Positions 1 to 9,220 of a stretch of DNA of 64,000 bases are shown one piece after another. The stretch covers positions 2,418,001 through 2,482,000 of the forward strand of contig LT907983.1 in assembly GCA_900230115.1 (NCBI GenBank), read 5' to 3'. Each line of letters begins with the position of its first letter. The stretch's first letter is position 1. The notes under the pieces were generated by a model that was not told the origin of the DNA, did no database searches, and worked only from the letters and a program-made list of their open reading frames with translations. The DNA comes from Spirosomataceae bacterium TFI 002 (GTDB lineage Bacteria; Bacteroidota; Bacteroidia; Cytophagales; Spirosomataceae). The translations under genes and the position numbers were made by a program.

Positions 1-20
1 TGCCGAAAGCAGAATTCTTA

Positions 21-1418
21 TTAATCCATATAACCGCGTGGATCGCTTACTTTTCCAGAAATCGCTGCTGCTGCGGCAACCAGTGGAGAAGCTAAAAGTG
101 TTCTAGAGTTTGGCCCTTGGCGTCCTTCAAAGTTTCTGTTCGATGTAGATACAGCAAGCTTCCCAGCTGGTACTTTGTCATCATTCATTGCAAGACACGC
201 TGAACATCCTGGCTGACGAAGGCTAAACCCTGCTTCAGTTAAAATATCAAGAATACCTTCTTCTTTGATTTGGCTTTCAACCACATGAGAACCAGGAACC
301 AACCAAGCCGTAACATTATCAGCTTTTTTATGACCTTTTACAATAGATGCAAATGCTCTAAAATCTTCTATACGGCCATTTGTACAACTTCCTAAAAACA
401 CATAGTCAACTTCTTTTCCAAGAATATCTTCACCTTCTGCGAAGCCCATGTATTTCAAAGCCTTTTCGTAACTAGCTGCACCATCAATAACTTCAGAAGC
501 TTTTGGGATTTTGCTGCTAATTCCTGTTCCTAAACCTGGGTTTGTACCATATGTGATTTGTGGTTCAATATCGGCTGCATCGTAAACTAACTCTTTGTCG
601 AAAATTGCACCTTCGTCGGTTTTCAATGTTTTCCAATATTCAACTAGCTCGTCCCACTTTTCTCCTTTGGGAGTCATCTCTTTGTCTTTGAGATAAGCAA
701 GTGTAGTTTCATCAGGAGCAATCATACCTCCACGAGCACCCATTTCAATGGTCATATTACATACAGTCATACGACCTTCCATTGTCATGTTTTCAAAAAC
801 CTCACCTGCATATTCTACGAAGTAACCTGTAGCACCTGCAGCAGAAATTTGAGCAATTACATATAAAACAACGTCCTTTGGTGTTACCGCTTTGCCTGGC
901 TTACCATTTACGGTAATTCTCATTTTCTTTGGCTTGGGCTGCATGATACATTGTGAAGAAAGTACCATTTCAACCTCAGAAGTACCAATTCCAAAGGCAA
1001 TAGCTCCAAACGCTCCGTGAGTAGAAGTGTGAGAGTCTCCACATACGATGGTCATTCCCGGTAGTGTAATTCCATTCTCTGGACCTACAACGTGAACGAT
1101 TCCATTTTTTTGGTGACCTAGTCCCCAATGAGAAATACCATATTTTGCAGAGTTGCTTTCTAAGGCTTTCAGTTGGTTGGCAGAAAGAGGATCCTCAACA
1201 GGTAAATGCTGATTAATAGTAGGTGTGTTGTGATCCGCAGTTGCAAAAGTGCGATCGGAAAACATAACACCAATCCCCCTACTTTCTAGACCATTGAAGG
1301 CAACTGGACTTGTAACTTCGTGAATAAAATGACGATCGATAAAGAATACATCTGGTCCATCTTCGATGGTTCGTACCACATGAGAATCCCATACTTTATC
1401 AAATAATGTTGTTGACAT
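21..1418 (-). CDS. leuC: 3-isopropylmalate dehydratase, large subunit
   Basis: LeuC isomerises 2-isopropylmalate to 3-isopropylmalate in leucine synthesis as a heterodimer with LeuD, using a [4Fe-4S] cluster. The 465-residue protein has the full aconitase-family layout and normal family length. The cluster ligands are visible as C345 in GSCTNGR and C405/C408 in GCSAC, and the substrate motif [12 protein letters not shown] lies near residue 130. The gene reads towards the left edge and ends 20 bases from it, so leuD probably follows just outside, as in other Bacteroidota leu operons; this is inference. The ATG start is preceded by about 100 bases of non-coding DNA, which would hold the promoter. 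No oddities were seen. Confidence 0.97.
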   Translation of the reverse strand: MSTTLFDKVWDSHVVRTIEDGPDVFFIDRHFIHEVTSPVAFNGLESRGIGVMFSDRTFATADHNTPTINQHLPVEDPLSANQLKALESNSAKYGISHWGLGHQKNGIVHVVGPENGITLPGMTIVCGDSHTSTHGAFGAIAFGIGTSEVEMVLSSQCIMQPKPKKMRITVNGKPGKAVTPKDVVLYVIAQISAAGATGYFVEYAGEVFENMTMEGRMTVCNMTIEMGARGGMIAPDETTLAYLKDKEMTPKGEKWDELVEYWKTLKTDEGAIFDKELVYDAADIEPQITYGTNPGLGTGISSKIPKASEVIDGAASYEKALKYMGFAEGEDILGKEVDYVFLGSCTNGRIEDFRAFASIVKGHKKADNVTAWLVPGSHVVESQIKEEGILDILTEAGFSLRQPGCSACLAMNDDKVPAGKLAVSTSNRNFEGRQGPNSRTLLASPLVAAAAAISGKVSDPRGYMD

Positions 1419-1577
1419 TGCTTGCTAATTTAATTATTGAAACACAAAATTGAAGCTTTCTTTCGGGTTTTCACTAACGACTAAAGTTCAAAAAATGACG
1501 TTTTTGGCTCAATCACCTTGATTGACCCCTGCCTAGATACTGGAACTATTAGCTTCAAAAAGTGTTTACCATCTATC

Positions 1578-2375
1578 ATGATTGCAACCATTGGGCTTTT
1601 TCTGGCTTTAATTATTGGCATAACGCTAGGCCTAATAGGAGCGGGTGGGGCAATTCTTACCGTATCCGTTTTAGTCTATATACTTGGTTACTCTCCATTG
1701 GAAGCCACCTCGTACTCACTAGTAATTGTTGGTGTTTCTTCCCTAGTGGGTGCCATAGATTATGCTCGTAAAGGCCTAGTAGACTTCAAAAAAGGTCTCT
1801 TTTTTTCTTTTCCAGCCTTTGTAATGGTTTTATTCATGAGGCAATATGTGTTACCTCGAATTCCAGAACATATATACCAAAGCGGTGACTTCGTTTTGAC
1901 CAAAAACTTACTAATTATGGTAGTTTTTGCTGTCCTCATGATGCTTGCCTCAATAAGCATGATATGGGGTAGAACTAACGAAAGCCAAAAGGGTGATTTT
2001 AAAGTTAATTATGTCCTCATTTTTATAGAGGGGCTATTCGTGGGTGTTCTCACTGGTTTAGTTGGAGCTGGTGGTGGTTTTTTAATTATTCCAGCTATGG
2101 TGCTTTTTGCTAAACTGCCAATGAAAACAGCGGTTGGCACTTCACTGGTCATCATAACTATTAATTCTCTTTTTGGAATTATTGGAGATATAGTAACCGG
2201 TGTTACTATAGATTACTTCTTTTTAGCGAAATTTGCATCTCTGGCAATTGCGGGAGTATTAATTGGTTCTTATTTGAGCAAATACGTAAAGGGAGAGAAG
2301 CTAAAACCTGCCTTTGGGTATTTCATATTGATAATGGGTTTTTGGATATTGGTTAAGGAATTAATTATAAAATAA
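1578..2375 (+). CDS. TauE/SafE-family membrane permease
   Basis: A polytopic membrane protein of the TauE/SafE (DUF81) family, whose members export sulfite, sulfoacetate or related organosulfur anions. The 265-residue product has about eight hydrophobic segments in two halves. Each half starts with a glycine-rich repeat, LIGAGGAILTV near the N-terminus and LVGAGGGFLIIP near the middle, which is the family's internal duplication. I chose the ATG at 1578 because an upstream in-frame TTG start (1518) adds 20 residues unlike a membrane-protein start. The DUF983 gene follows after 3 bases, so the two are probably co-transcribed. The substrate cannot be read from sequence. A second, different TauE paralogue lies in the molybdenum-cofactor cluster. 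Confidence 0.85.
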   Translation: MIATIGLFLALIIGITLGLIGAGGAILTVSVLVYILGYSPLEATSYSLVIVGVSSLVGAIDYARKGLVDFKKGLFFSFPAFVMVLFMRQYVLPRIPEHIYQSGDFVLTKNLLIMVVFAVLMMLASISMIWGRTNESQKGDFKVNYVLIFIEGLFVGVLTGLVGAGGGFLIIPAMVLFAKLPMKTAVGTSLVIITINSLFGIIGDIVTGVTIDYFFLAKFASLAIAGVLIGSYLSKYVKGEKLKPAFGYFILIMGFWILVKELIIK

Positions 2376-2378
2376 AAT

Positions 2379-2759
2379 ATGGGAAAATTAGCAAATGCTT
2401 TGGGCTTTAAGTGTGCTAGATGTGGGAAAGGTGAAATGTTTACTTCCAAAAACCCCTATAAGTGGGGCGAAATGATGACCATGCACACCCATTGTCCAAA
2501 CTGTGGAATGCTTTACGAAAGAGAGGGCGGCTTTTTTTATGGTGCTATGTATATTAGCTATGCACTTAACATCGCACTTTTTGTAACAGCAACTGTGGGC
2601 TATTATCTTTTCTTCGACGAGATCGTAGATTGGAGGTGGTATATCTCAGGGTATGTAGCCTTGACGGTACTATTGAGCCCTGTGCTATTTAGACTTTCAC
2701 GGTCTATTTGGTTAATGATAATGACGAAGTATGAGCCAGAGAAGAGCGGAGAGAGGTAG
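2379..2759 (+). CDS. DUF983 family zinc-ribbon membrane protein
   Basis: A 126-residue protein of the DUF983 family, common in Bacteroidota and Alphaproteobacteria, without a settled function. The N-terminus carries a zinc-ribbon-like pair, CARCGKGEMF at about residues 12-21 and CPNCGMLYERE at about 38-48. Two hydrophobic segments follow (about residues 60-80 and 90-108), so the metal-binding part probably sits on the cytoplasmic face. It starts 3 bases after the TauE-like gene and forms an operon with it. The stretch from here to the thioredoxin gene (2760-3033) contains no gene that I can support. Confidence 0.85.
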   Translation: MGKLANALGFKCARCGKGEMFTSKNPYKWGEMMTMHTHCPNCGMLYEREGGFFYGAMYISYALNIALFVTATVGYYLFFDEIVDWRWYISGYVALTVLLSPVLFRLSRSIWLMIMTKYEPEKSGER

Positions 2760-3033
2760 TTCTTGTAGTAAGCTTGTATAAAGCCTAGTTTTCAGAGTCA
2801 GTTTTCTTGAACGCCTAAAGTCCAAGTGATTGCGACTACATAATAGTCAAGCTTTGGGGTCTTCTTAACTTCATCAATATAGAATACATTGAGGAAAATT
2901 TAACCATCAAAATGAATATTCCAAAGAGCTTTGGTGTTATGGTGACAGTAATAGTTTTTATCAATTACTGAAACTTGGCACATGTACTGCCAAACTAAAA
3001 AGAACAATTATTAAATTTTAAAAATCAACAACA

Positions 3034-3333
3034 ATGACAGGTACTTTCGAAGAATTAATAGCAAGTAAAACTCCAGTTTTAATAGACTTTTTTGCAGAGT
3101 GGTGTGGGCCTTGTAAGGCAATGGCTCCAGCTTTAAATCAACTCAAAGAGCAAATGGGCGATCAAGTAAGAGTAGTAAAAATCGATATAGATAAAAACCC
3201 AGCACTACAACGTAAATACAAAGTGAGTGGAGTTCCTACGATTATGGTATTTAAGAATGGTAAGCAGCTTTTCCGTCAGTCGGGAGCTATGATGTTACCT
3301 CAGCTAAAACAAGCGGTAGAAAAACACATTTAA
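3034..3333 (+). CDS. Thioredoxin family protein
   Basis: A 99-residue cytoplasmic thioredoxin. The redox motif WCGPCK is at residues 23-28, the buried acid and FFAEW strand precede it, and the cis-proline SGVPTIMV is near residue 70. There is no signal peptide or membrane anchor, so a general cytoplasmic disulfide reductase role is likely. The length is slightly short of E. coli TrxA (about 108) because the N-terminal strand is trimmed, which is common in this phylum. It stands alone, with 274 bases before and 231 bases after it without genes. Confidence 0.93.
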   Translation: MTGTFEELIASKTPVLIDFFAEWCGPCKAMAPALNQLKEQMGDQVRVVKIDIDKNPALQRKYKVSGVPTIMVFKNGKQLFRQSGAMMLPQLKQAVEKHI

Positions 3334-3564
3334 TTCATATAGATAAAGTATAACTTCCCTCAATAAATAGCTTTTCTTGAGGATGAAGTTATAGGAAATT
3401 TACTTTGCGTTTCGGGGTACTTCCATGCTTAAAATACGACTATTGTAGAGCCTATTAATTACAAGTATTATCCTTCACGATACTTTAATTCTTTTTCTAT
3501 AAAATCTCATTCTTTAAATATCCCTTGAACTCATTACCTTTGTATAGAACGAACCATTCATTTT

Positions 3565-4329
3565 ATGCAAGAACTATTAACTACCGCAGCACTTACAAGT
3601 ATTTTTACCCTTACAGTTTTGGAAATTGTACTGGGAGTAGATAATGTGATTTTCATTTCCATTATTTCAAGTAAATTACCAACTAAGGACGAGCGAAAGG
3701 CCCGAAATATTGGTTTGGCATTAGCCATGATCATTAGACTTGGACTTCTTTTTCTACTTGGATGGATACTTTCATTGGAAAAAGACCTTTTCAACTTAAG
3801 CGACCTGGGCTTACCGGTAGATATGGGAATGAGCGGAAAAGACTTGATCCTACTAGGTGGTGGCTTATTTCTCCTGTATAAATCAACTACTGAGATTCAT
3901 CACAAACTTGAAGGTGACGATGATGACATGAATACTAAGGAAAAAGGTGCAGCTAACCTGAAGAGAGCTATCATCGACATTACACTCATTAACATTGTTT
4001 TCTCTATAGATTCTATTATTACTGCAATTGGTATGACTCAGATAGTGGCTGTCATGGCAGTAGCTATTATTCTTTCTACAGTAGTTATGTTGCTTTCTGC
4101 TAAGAGCGTGGGTTCGTTTGTAGAGAAGCACCCTTCAGTGAAAATTTTAGCCTTATCGTTTTTGGTAATGATAGGTACACTATTGGTTGCTGAAGCATTC
4201 CATGTACATGTTCCTAAGGGATATATCTACTTTGCAATGGCATTCTCATTTTTGGTAGAAATTCTTAACATCCAATTCAGAAAAAACAACTCAAAGCCTG
4301 TAGAGCTTCACAAACATGTGAAAGAGTAG
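3565..4329 (+). CDS. TerC family integral membrane protein
   Basis: A 254-residue membrane protein of the TerC family (PF03741). Members act in tellurite resistance or, as Alx/MeeY-type proteins, in Mn2+ export or protein metallation at the membrane. Seven or so hydrophobic segments are visible. The two family motifs with membrane-embedded acids are present: EIVLGVDNVIF near residue 20 and FSIDSIITAIGM near residue 150. An acidic and lysine-rich linker (about 115-130) separates the two halves. The acyltransferase gene starts 6 bases after the stop, which suggests co-transcription. The actual substrate is not readable from sequence. Confidence 0.92.
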   Translation: MQELLTTAALTSIFTLTVLEIVLGVDNVIFISIISSKLPTKDERKARNIGLALAMIIRLGLLFLLGWILSLEKDLFNLSDLGLPVDMGMSGKDLILLGGGLFLLYKSTTEIHHKLEGDDDDMNTKEKGAANLKRAIIDITLINIVFSIDSIITAIGMTQIVAVMAVAIILSTVVMLLSAKSVGSFVEKHPSVKILALSFLVMIGTLLVAEAFHVHVPKGYIYFAMAFSFLVEILNIQFRKNNSKPVELHKHVKE

Positions 4330-4335
4330 TCTTAA

Positions 4336-5091
4336 ATGAAAAAAATATTCCTGGCGATTTACAATGTTTGGTGCATTTTCTGGCTAATCGGGATCTTTCT
4401 CGTGCTAATGCCATTTATGTACTTGTTTTTGATTTCTAGCAAAACACACAGGTTTTCGCATGCTTTATTTCAACTATGGGCGAAAGTATTTTTCTTTATT
4501 TCTGGACTGTGGATCAAAAAAGAATATAGATACAAACCTGAACCCAAAAAGACCTACGTTTTTGTGGCAAATCACTTTTCGTATCTTGATATAGCTGTAG
4601 GTATGGGTATCATAGATCACAACTTTGCTTTTGTAGGAAAAAGCTCTGTAAGCAAAATGCCGCTTTTGGGTTATTTGTTCAAAAAACTACACATTGCAGT
4701 AGACCGAGGGGACAAAAACAGTAGGTCTAAAACATTGGTAAGGGGAATAAAATCTCTCGCTCGAGGCAAAAGCATTTTCATCATGCCTGAGGGAGGAATT
4801 TTGTCAACTAATATTCCTAAAATGCATCAGCCACTTAAAGATGGCCCTTTTGTAATGGCAGTAGAAAACGGCGTTCCTATTATTCCAATTACCTTTAAAA
4901 ACCTATATGACATCATGCCTAAAACCACTATTAAAGGTGGGAGGCCACATGTTATTTTTCACGAGGCTATAGAAACTAAAGGTTTGAATAAAAAGGATAT
5001 TCCAATGCTCAAAGAGCGGGTGTACAACACGATACAAGGAGAACTGGATGCTTTCTACAAAATGGCACCTACGCCTTTTGTGGAGAAGTAG
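4336..5091 (+). CDS. 1-acyl-sn-glycerol-3-phosphate acyltransferase (PlsC-like)
   Basis: A 251-residue membrane-associated acyltransferase of the LPLAT/PlsC family, which would acylate lysophosphatidic acid or a related lysolipid. The catalytic H(X)4D motif is HFSYLD at H80-D85, and the phosphate-binding PEGG motif is at about 151-154. An N-terminal hydrophobic stretch (residues about 5-33) anchors it to the inner membrane. It follows terC after 6 bases. Its 3' end overlaps by 23 bases the 3' end of the convergent membrane protein at 5069. Ornithine- or glycine-lipid acyltransferase (OlsA-type) is an alternative that sequence alone cannot exclude. Confidence 0.88.
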   Translation: MKKIFLAIYNVWCIFWLIGIFLVLMPFMYLFLISSKTHRFSHALFQLWAKVFFFISGLWIKKEYRYKPEPKKTYVFVANHFSYLDIAVGMGIIDHNFAFVGKSSVSKMPLLGYLFKKLHIAVDRGDKNSRSKTLVRGIKSLARGKSIFIMPEGGILSTNIPKMHQPLKDGPFVMAVENGVPIIPITFKNLYDIMPKTTIKGGRPHVIFHEAIETKGLNKKDIPMLKERVYNTIQGELDAFYKMAPTPFVEK

Positions 5092-5662
5092 CAGCCATTC
5101 CTAAGCATATCAAAGCAACGGCAAGTAGGTAGTGATAAGCATCAATGGCATCGTTTTGAGAAGAGATTAGACTATCTCTAAACACCGCTAAGGTCAGAAA
5201 CATAACGCCTAGCAATATAAAAATGCCAAATTTGACATTTCCTTTTATTAATCCTACCACACCAGCTACAGCTACCAAAGGCATACAAACCAAAGGAGTA
5301 TATTGAACAACCTGAGGTACATTGAAGGCTTCATTTATTGCAAATAATGCGAAACCAATAGCGATTATTACATATGCAATGGTTTTACTCGCAGATCTAC
5401 CAAATGCTCCAAACCAAGCAGCAGCTAGTAAGCCAACTGCACCAACTGTAGCAGCCAAGTGCTGGAAAAATAAAGATAAACCATCTCCTTTCTCAACACC
5501 TGCATAACGCATCGTTCCAAACATTGCCGCTACCGTAACTGATAAAATAAAAGACTCCCACAGTAAGGTTTCAACCAGCTCTAATCTACTTATGAATCTA
5601 AAGAAAACAAAGAAGCCGACAATGGTAAGGATGCCATCGGAAATTACATGAGATAGTTCCAT
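5069..5662 (-). CDS. Integral membrane protein of unknown function
   Basis: A 197-residue protein that is almost entirely hydrophobic, with about seven predicted membrane spans. Polar residues within the spans (His5 near the N-terminus, E32 and E36, a His near residue 69, N109 and E110, and a DAYHY segment near residue 175) might line a site, but I do not recognise the family. The ATG start is supported by the membrane span that begins almost at once. Its end overlaps the convergent plsC-like gene by 23 bases. It lies 34 bases downstream of murB on the same strand, so it may be transcribed with it. Confidence 0.7.
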   Translation of the reverse strand: MELSHVISDGILTIVGFFVFFRFISRLELVETLLWESFILSVTVAAMFGTMRYAGVEKGDGLSLFFQHLAATVGAVGLLAAAWFGAFGRSASKTIAYVIIAIGFALFAINEAFNVPQVVQYTPLVCMPLVAVAGVVGLIKGNVKFGIFILLGVMFLTLAVFRDSLISSQNDAIDAYHYLLAVALICLGMAATSPQKA

Positions 5663-5696
5663 AGGGTTTTTGATTGGAGGGTTGTTGTGATCGAAA

Positions 5697-6716
5697 TTAA
5701 ATAATATTTACTTCTACATTTAATTTTATTCCAAATTTTTCAAAAACAGAAGCTTTTATTTCTTCGGAAAGATTTGCAATATCTTGGCCTTTTCCTGCAC
5801 CATAATTCACCAAAACTAAGGCTTGCTTTGCATGGACTCCAATTTCTCCAAACCTTTTACCTTTCCATCCGGCTTGTTCTATCAGCCAGCCTGCGGGTAC
5901 TTTCACAATCTCTTCGGAAATGGGATAGCTAGGGATGTTTGGATATGTTTCTTTTAAACCCTCGAAATGAACTTTAGGAATCTCTGGATTTTTGAAAAAA
6001 CTACCTGAATTCCCTATTTCTTTAGGGTCAGGAAGCTTGGATTGACGAATCGAAATTACTGCAGCACTTACATCTGCAATGCTTGGGTTTTTAATTCCCA
6101 TCTCAGCCAAGGTGTCGTTAATTGCACCATACCCCAAATTAAGCTTGGGTGTTTTACTTAGCCTAAAGGTCACTGATAGGATGATGTATTTCCCTTTGGC
6201 TTCATGCTTAAATATACTCTCTCTATACCCAAACTGACATTGCTCATTGTCAAAACTTTCAACTTTAAGGGTTTCACGGTTCAATGCTTCAAGCGTCACG
6301 AAAACATCTTTAATCTCTACACCATAAGCACCTATGTTTTGCATTGGTGCAGCACCCACAGTACCAGGAATAAGCGAAAGGTTTTCCAACCCACCCAAGC
6401 CTTTATTTACTGTATAAAGAACAAATTCATGCCAATTTTCTCCAGATTCCGCTGTGACAAGGATATCTCCATTTTCGTCTTCCTCAGTACTTTTGCCTCT
6501 GTAATTGTTTTTGATAACCAACCCATCAAAGTCTTTGGTCAAAAGAATATTGCTCCCTCCCCCCAAAACGAGAATTTCATTTGTCTTGGCAATATCACTT
6601 TGAAGCACTTCTATAAAGTCTTCAACCGATTTTACTTCTACGAAAAAGGCGGCATTAACATCCAAACCAAATGTATTGTAAGGCTTGAGAGAGGTATTTT
6701 TGAGTATATTTGGCAT
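5697..6716 (-). CDS. murB: UDP-N-acetylenolpyruvoylglucosamine reductase
   Basis: MurB is a cytoplasmic FAD enzyme that reduces UDP-GlcNAc-enolpyruvate to UDP-MurNAc in peptidoglycan synthesis. The 339-residue protein has the FAD-binding signature GGGSNILLT (about 52-60), the IPGTVGAAPMQNIGAYG segment, the YRESIF motif, and the catalytic serine motif GSFFKNP (about 232-238). The Y-loop and length match the E. coli-like type I enzyme. The start codon is separated from the divergent hydroxyacid dehydrogenase start (6749) by only 32 bases. A TATATTTG box at 6705-6712, suited to the rightward gene, therefore falls inside the murB start. Confidence 0.95.
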   Translation of the reverse strand: MPNILKNTSLKPYNTFGLDVNAAFFVEVKSVEDFIEVLQSDIAKTNEILVLGGGSNILLTKDFDGLVIKNNYRGKSTEEDENGDILVTAESGENWHEFVLYTVNKGLGGLENLSLIPGTVGAAPMQNIGAYGVEIKDVFVTLEALNRETLKVESFDNEQCQFGYRESIFKHEAKGKYIILSVTFRLSKTPKLNLGYGAINDTLAEMGIKNPSIADVSAAVISIRQSKLPDPKEIGNSGSFFKNPEIPKVHFEGLKETYPNIPSYPISEEIVKVPAGWLIEQAGWKGKRFGEIGVHAKQALVLVNYGAGKGQDIANLSEEIKASVFEKFGIKLNVEVNII

Positions 6717-6748
6717 TCAATTATTCTGATTTCAACCGCAAGTTACCA

Positions 6749-7687
6749 ATGAATATCGTATTTCTTGATGCTTTTACCCTTCGTCCTGAAGAAATTGACC
6801 TTGAACCTTTGCACGCACTGGGAAGCCTGACTATGTATGACCGATCTTCGAGGTCAGAGGTTTTAGAGAGGGCACAAAATGCAGAAATAGTCCTTACAAA
6901 TAAAACAGTAATAGATGCAGAGATAATGGATCAGTTGCCAAAACTGAAATACATTGGCGTTACTGCAACAGGATATAACATAGTAGACGTGGCGGCAGCC
7001 AGAGATAGGGGCATCACTGTTACCAATGCCAAAAACTACAGCTCCATGTCTGTTGCTCAACAAGTTTTTGCTTTGATTATGCAATTTTCTAACCGAGTTA
7101 GTGAGCACAACAGTCTTGAGAAATGGAGCAAAGTGCCTGACTTCTGTTACTACGATTATACCCTAACCGAACTTGCAGGAAAAACACTAGGCCTAGTCGG
7201 TATAGGAGATATAGGCGAAAAGGTGGCCCAGGTTGCAAAGGCTTTTGAAATGAAAGTAATAGTTCATCGCAAAAGTGCTACACCACATCCAAATTACGAA
7301 ACCGTTACTCTTGATGACCTGTTGTCAAGGTCTGATTATGTAAGCCTACATTGCCCACTAACTGACAAAAATAAAGGGTTTATGGGTACAGATAGTTTTG
7401 AAAAAATGAAATCATCTGCAATACTCATTAATACTGCTCGAGGTCCATTGATCAATGAAAATGAGTTAGTTAATGCTCTAAACCAAGGTAAAATTGCAGG
7501 GGCAGCCTTGGATGTACTTTCTCAAGAACCAGCCGATCCTAATTCACCTCTTTTCGGTGCCAAAAACTTGGTAATTAGTCCTCATGTAGCCTGGGCAACA
7601 CTAGAAGCTAGACAAAGACTGATGAAAATTGTCACTGAGAATATTGAAGCCTTCATAGCCGGCAAAAGCTTGAATGTGTTGGGCTAA
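6749..7687 (+). CDS. D-2-hydroxyacid dehydrogenase (hydroxypyruvate/glycerate type)
   Basis: A 312-residue NAD(P)-dependent reductase of the D-isomer 2-hydroxyacid dehydrogenase family. The Rossmann motif GLVGIGDIGEKVA lies near residue 145. The catalytic Arg is in NTARGPLINE, the Glu in SQEPADPNS and the His in SPHVAWA. The layout resembles glycerate dehydrogenase/hydroxypyruvate reductase, so glyoxylate or hydroxypyruvate is the likely substrate; SerA and D-lactate dehydrogenase are less likely. I chose the ATG at 6749, since the frame upstream only offers a TTG inside the divergent murB gene. A hairpin at 7765-7791 closes the convergent intergenic space. Confidence 0.9.
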   Translation: MNIVFLDAFTLRPEEIDLEPLHALGSLTMYDRSSRSEVLERAQNAEIVLTNKTVIDAEIMDQLPKLKYIGVTATGYNIVDVAAARDRGITVTNAKNYSSMSVAQQVFALIMQFSNRVSEHNSLEKWSKVPDFCYYDYTLTELAGKTLGLVGIGDIGEKVAQVAKAFEMKVIVHRKSATPHPNYETVTLDDLLSRSDYVSLHCPLTDKNKGFMGTDSFEKMKSSAILINTARGPLINENELVNALNQGKIAGAALDVLSQEPADPNSPLFGAKNLVISPHVAWATLEARQRLMKIVTENIEAFIAGKSLNVLG

Positions 7688-7764
7688 AGAGTGATAAGAA
7701 AACCCTAAAAGCTTTACACTTCCCAAAACCTATGTAAAGAAAATCACAAATTCTTTACACAAAA

Positions 7765-7791
7765 AAACCTCCGCCCAATGGACAGAGGTTT
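7765..7791 (-). terminator. Rho-independent terminator
   Basis: A 7-base inverted repeat (AAACCTC/GAGGTTT) with a 13-base loop between two convergent genes. Read on the - strand the stem is followed by seven or more Ts, so it best serves the DUF2911 gene. The + side lacks a good T-run. Confidence 0.65.
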
Positions 7792-7816
7792 CGTCTTAAA
7801 TAATTTTTATTTCCTC

Positions 7817-8308
7817 TTAAAACTTCAAAGGAATATGAACTACTGTCATGTCCCACGAAATAGTTACTTGGCTATCAGAAGTTGTAATATTCATTTGCTC
7901 TACGTTCGATTCTCCAACCATAGATTTAACTTTTACTTCCGCAACATTTTTCTTTTCGTCATACTTGTAAGCTCCCCATTGTTTGGCTTCACTATTCAAG
8001 ATTACAGACCACTCTTTTTCTCCAGGTATAGTAAATAAAGAATAAGTCCCAGCCTTTACCCTAGCTCCGCCGAAGTTTACGTCCTTTTTGAAAGTGATTG
8101 TAGTGGCATCATTGGCACCAGTACGCCATACTTTGCCATAAGGAACAAGTGCTCCAAATACATCCCTGCCTTTTTTAGATGGTGCACTGTAGTTTACTGT
8201 TACCATGCTACTTTCGCTCGTCATAGGAGGGCTAGCAGGGGCTTTTTGTCCAAAAGAAATTCCTGCTACAAAAAGCAAAGAGAATAATACAAATAATGAT
8301 TTTTTCAT
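7817..8308 (-). CDS. DUF2911 domain secreted protein
   Basis: A 163-residue protein with a clear signal peptide (basic MKK, hydrophobic core to about residue 20, cleavage near GQKAP) followed by one DUF2911 domain. The family is widespread in Bacteroidota and has no assigned biochemical role; members are probably periplasmic or surface beta-sandwich proteins. Features visible are a GRDVFGALVPYGKVWRTG segment (about 49-66) and a FTIPGEKEWSVI segment (about 92-103), both typical of the family. It sits 25 bases downstream of the ABC ATPase gene on the same strand and may share its transcript. The - strand hairpin at 7765-7791 ends it. Confidence 0.85.
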   Translation of the reverse strand: MKKSLFVLFSLLFVAGISFGQKAPASPPMTSESSMVTVNYSAPSKKGRDVFGALVPYGKVWRTGANDATTITFKKDVNFGGARVKAGTYSLFTIPGEKEWSVILNSEAKQWGAYKYDEKKNVAEVKVKSMVGESNVEQMNITTSDSQVTISWDMTVVHIPLKF

Positions 8309-8333
8309 TGTTAATTTAATTAGGTTCGGTTTA

Positions 8334-9083
8334 TTAACGACTTTCTTTCTCTTTTAGTTTACGCTCTAACTCCTCCGCCATTTTGCGGGGATTTGTAGGC
8401 TCTGGGTTAATTACATCAGACTCGAGCAATCCATCTCTTAACCTGATGATTCGGTGAGCATACTGGGCAATATCTTCTTCGTGAGTTACCATGATTATGG
8501 TGTTTCCTTTTGAATGAATTTCTTCAAAAAGCTCCATTATCTCATATGATGTTTTAGTGTCTAGGTTTCCCGTAGGTTCATCGGCAAGCAATATACTTGG
8601 GTTGTTTACCAATGCTCTTGCCACAGCCACACGCTGGCGTTGACCACCAGAGAGTTCGTTGGGCTTATGATGCGAGCGATCTCCAAGACCTACACTTTCA
8701 AGTACTTGTTGAGCTCTTTCTGTACGTGCCGCTTTATTATATCCAGCATAAATAAGCGGTAAAGCTACATTTTCCAATGAAGACTGGCGAGGTAAAAGGT
8801 TAAAGGTTTGGAATACAAAACCTATCTCTTTGTTTCTTACCTCAGCAAGTTCATTCTCGCTCATGTAGCTTACATCCTTATCATTTAAGATGTACTTGCC
8901 ACCAGTAGGCGAGTCCAAGCAGCCAATAATATTCATCAAGGTTGATTTACCAGAACCCGATGGTCCCATAAATGCCACATACTCCCCCTTGTTGATAGAA
9001 ATGGAAATGGACTTGAGTGCATCCACCACTTCCGTACCCATGATATATCTTTTGGCAATTTTATCAGTTTCTATAATCTTCAT
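8334..9083 (-). CDS. ABC transporter ATP-binding protein (LolD/MacB type)
   Basis: A 249-residue ATPase of the MacB/LolD/FtsE class. Walker [10 protein letters not shown] is at 40-48, the signature LSGGQ at 144-148, Walker B ILLADEPT with D168-E169, and the switch histidine is in IIMVTHEED near residue 200. LolD-like proteins pair with FtsX-type permeases for lipoprotein release or for efflux. No permease gene lies beside it here, which is common for Bacteroidota homologues. The C-terminus is charged and extended ([12 protein letters not shown]). The ATG start has about 137 non-coding bases upstream. Confidence 0.92.
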   Translation of the reverse strand: MKIIETDKIAKRYIMGTEVVDALKSISISINKGEYVAFMGPSGSGKSTLMNIIGCLDSPTGGKYILNDKDVSYMSENELAEVRNKEIGFVFQTFNLLPRQSSLENVALPLIYAGYNKAARTERAQQVLESVGLGDRSHHKPNELSGGQRQRVAVARALVNNPSILLADEPTGNLDTKTSYEIMELFEEIHSKGNTIIMVTHEEDIAQYAHRIIRLRDGLLESDVINPEPTNPRKMAEELERKLKEKESR

Positions 9084-9220
9084 TTAAATTCGATTTGGCT
9101 TAATGAATTAGCTCAAGTTCAAAATTACAGCTTCATTGCCCACATTTATTGTTTTTTTTATCAATGTAGAATCAAAGGGATAAAAGGTTTTTTATTCCAT
9201 TTGGGCGGTGGAGTATTTGA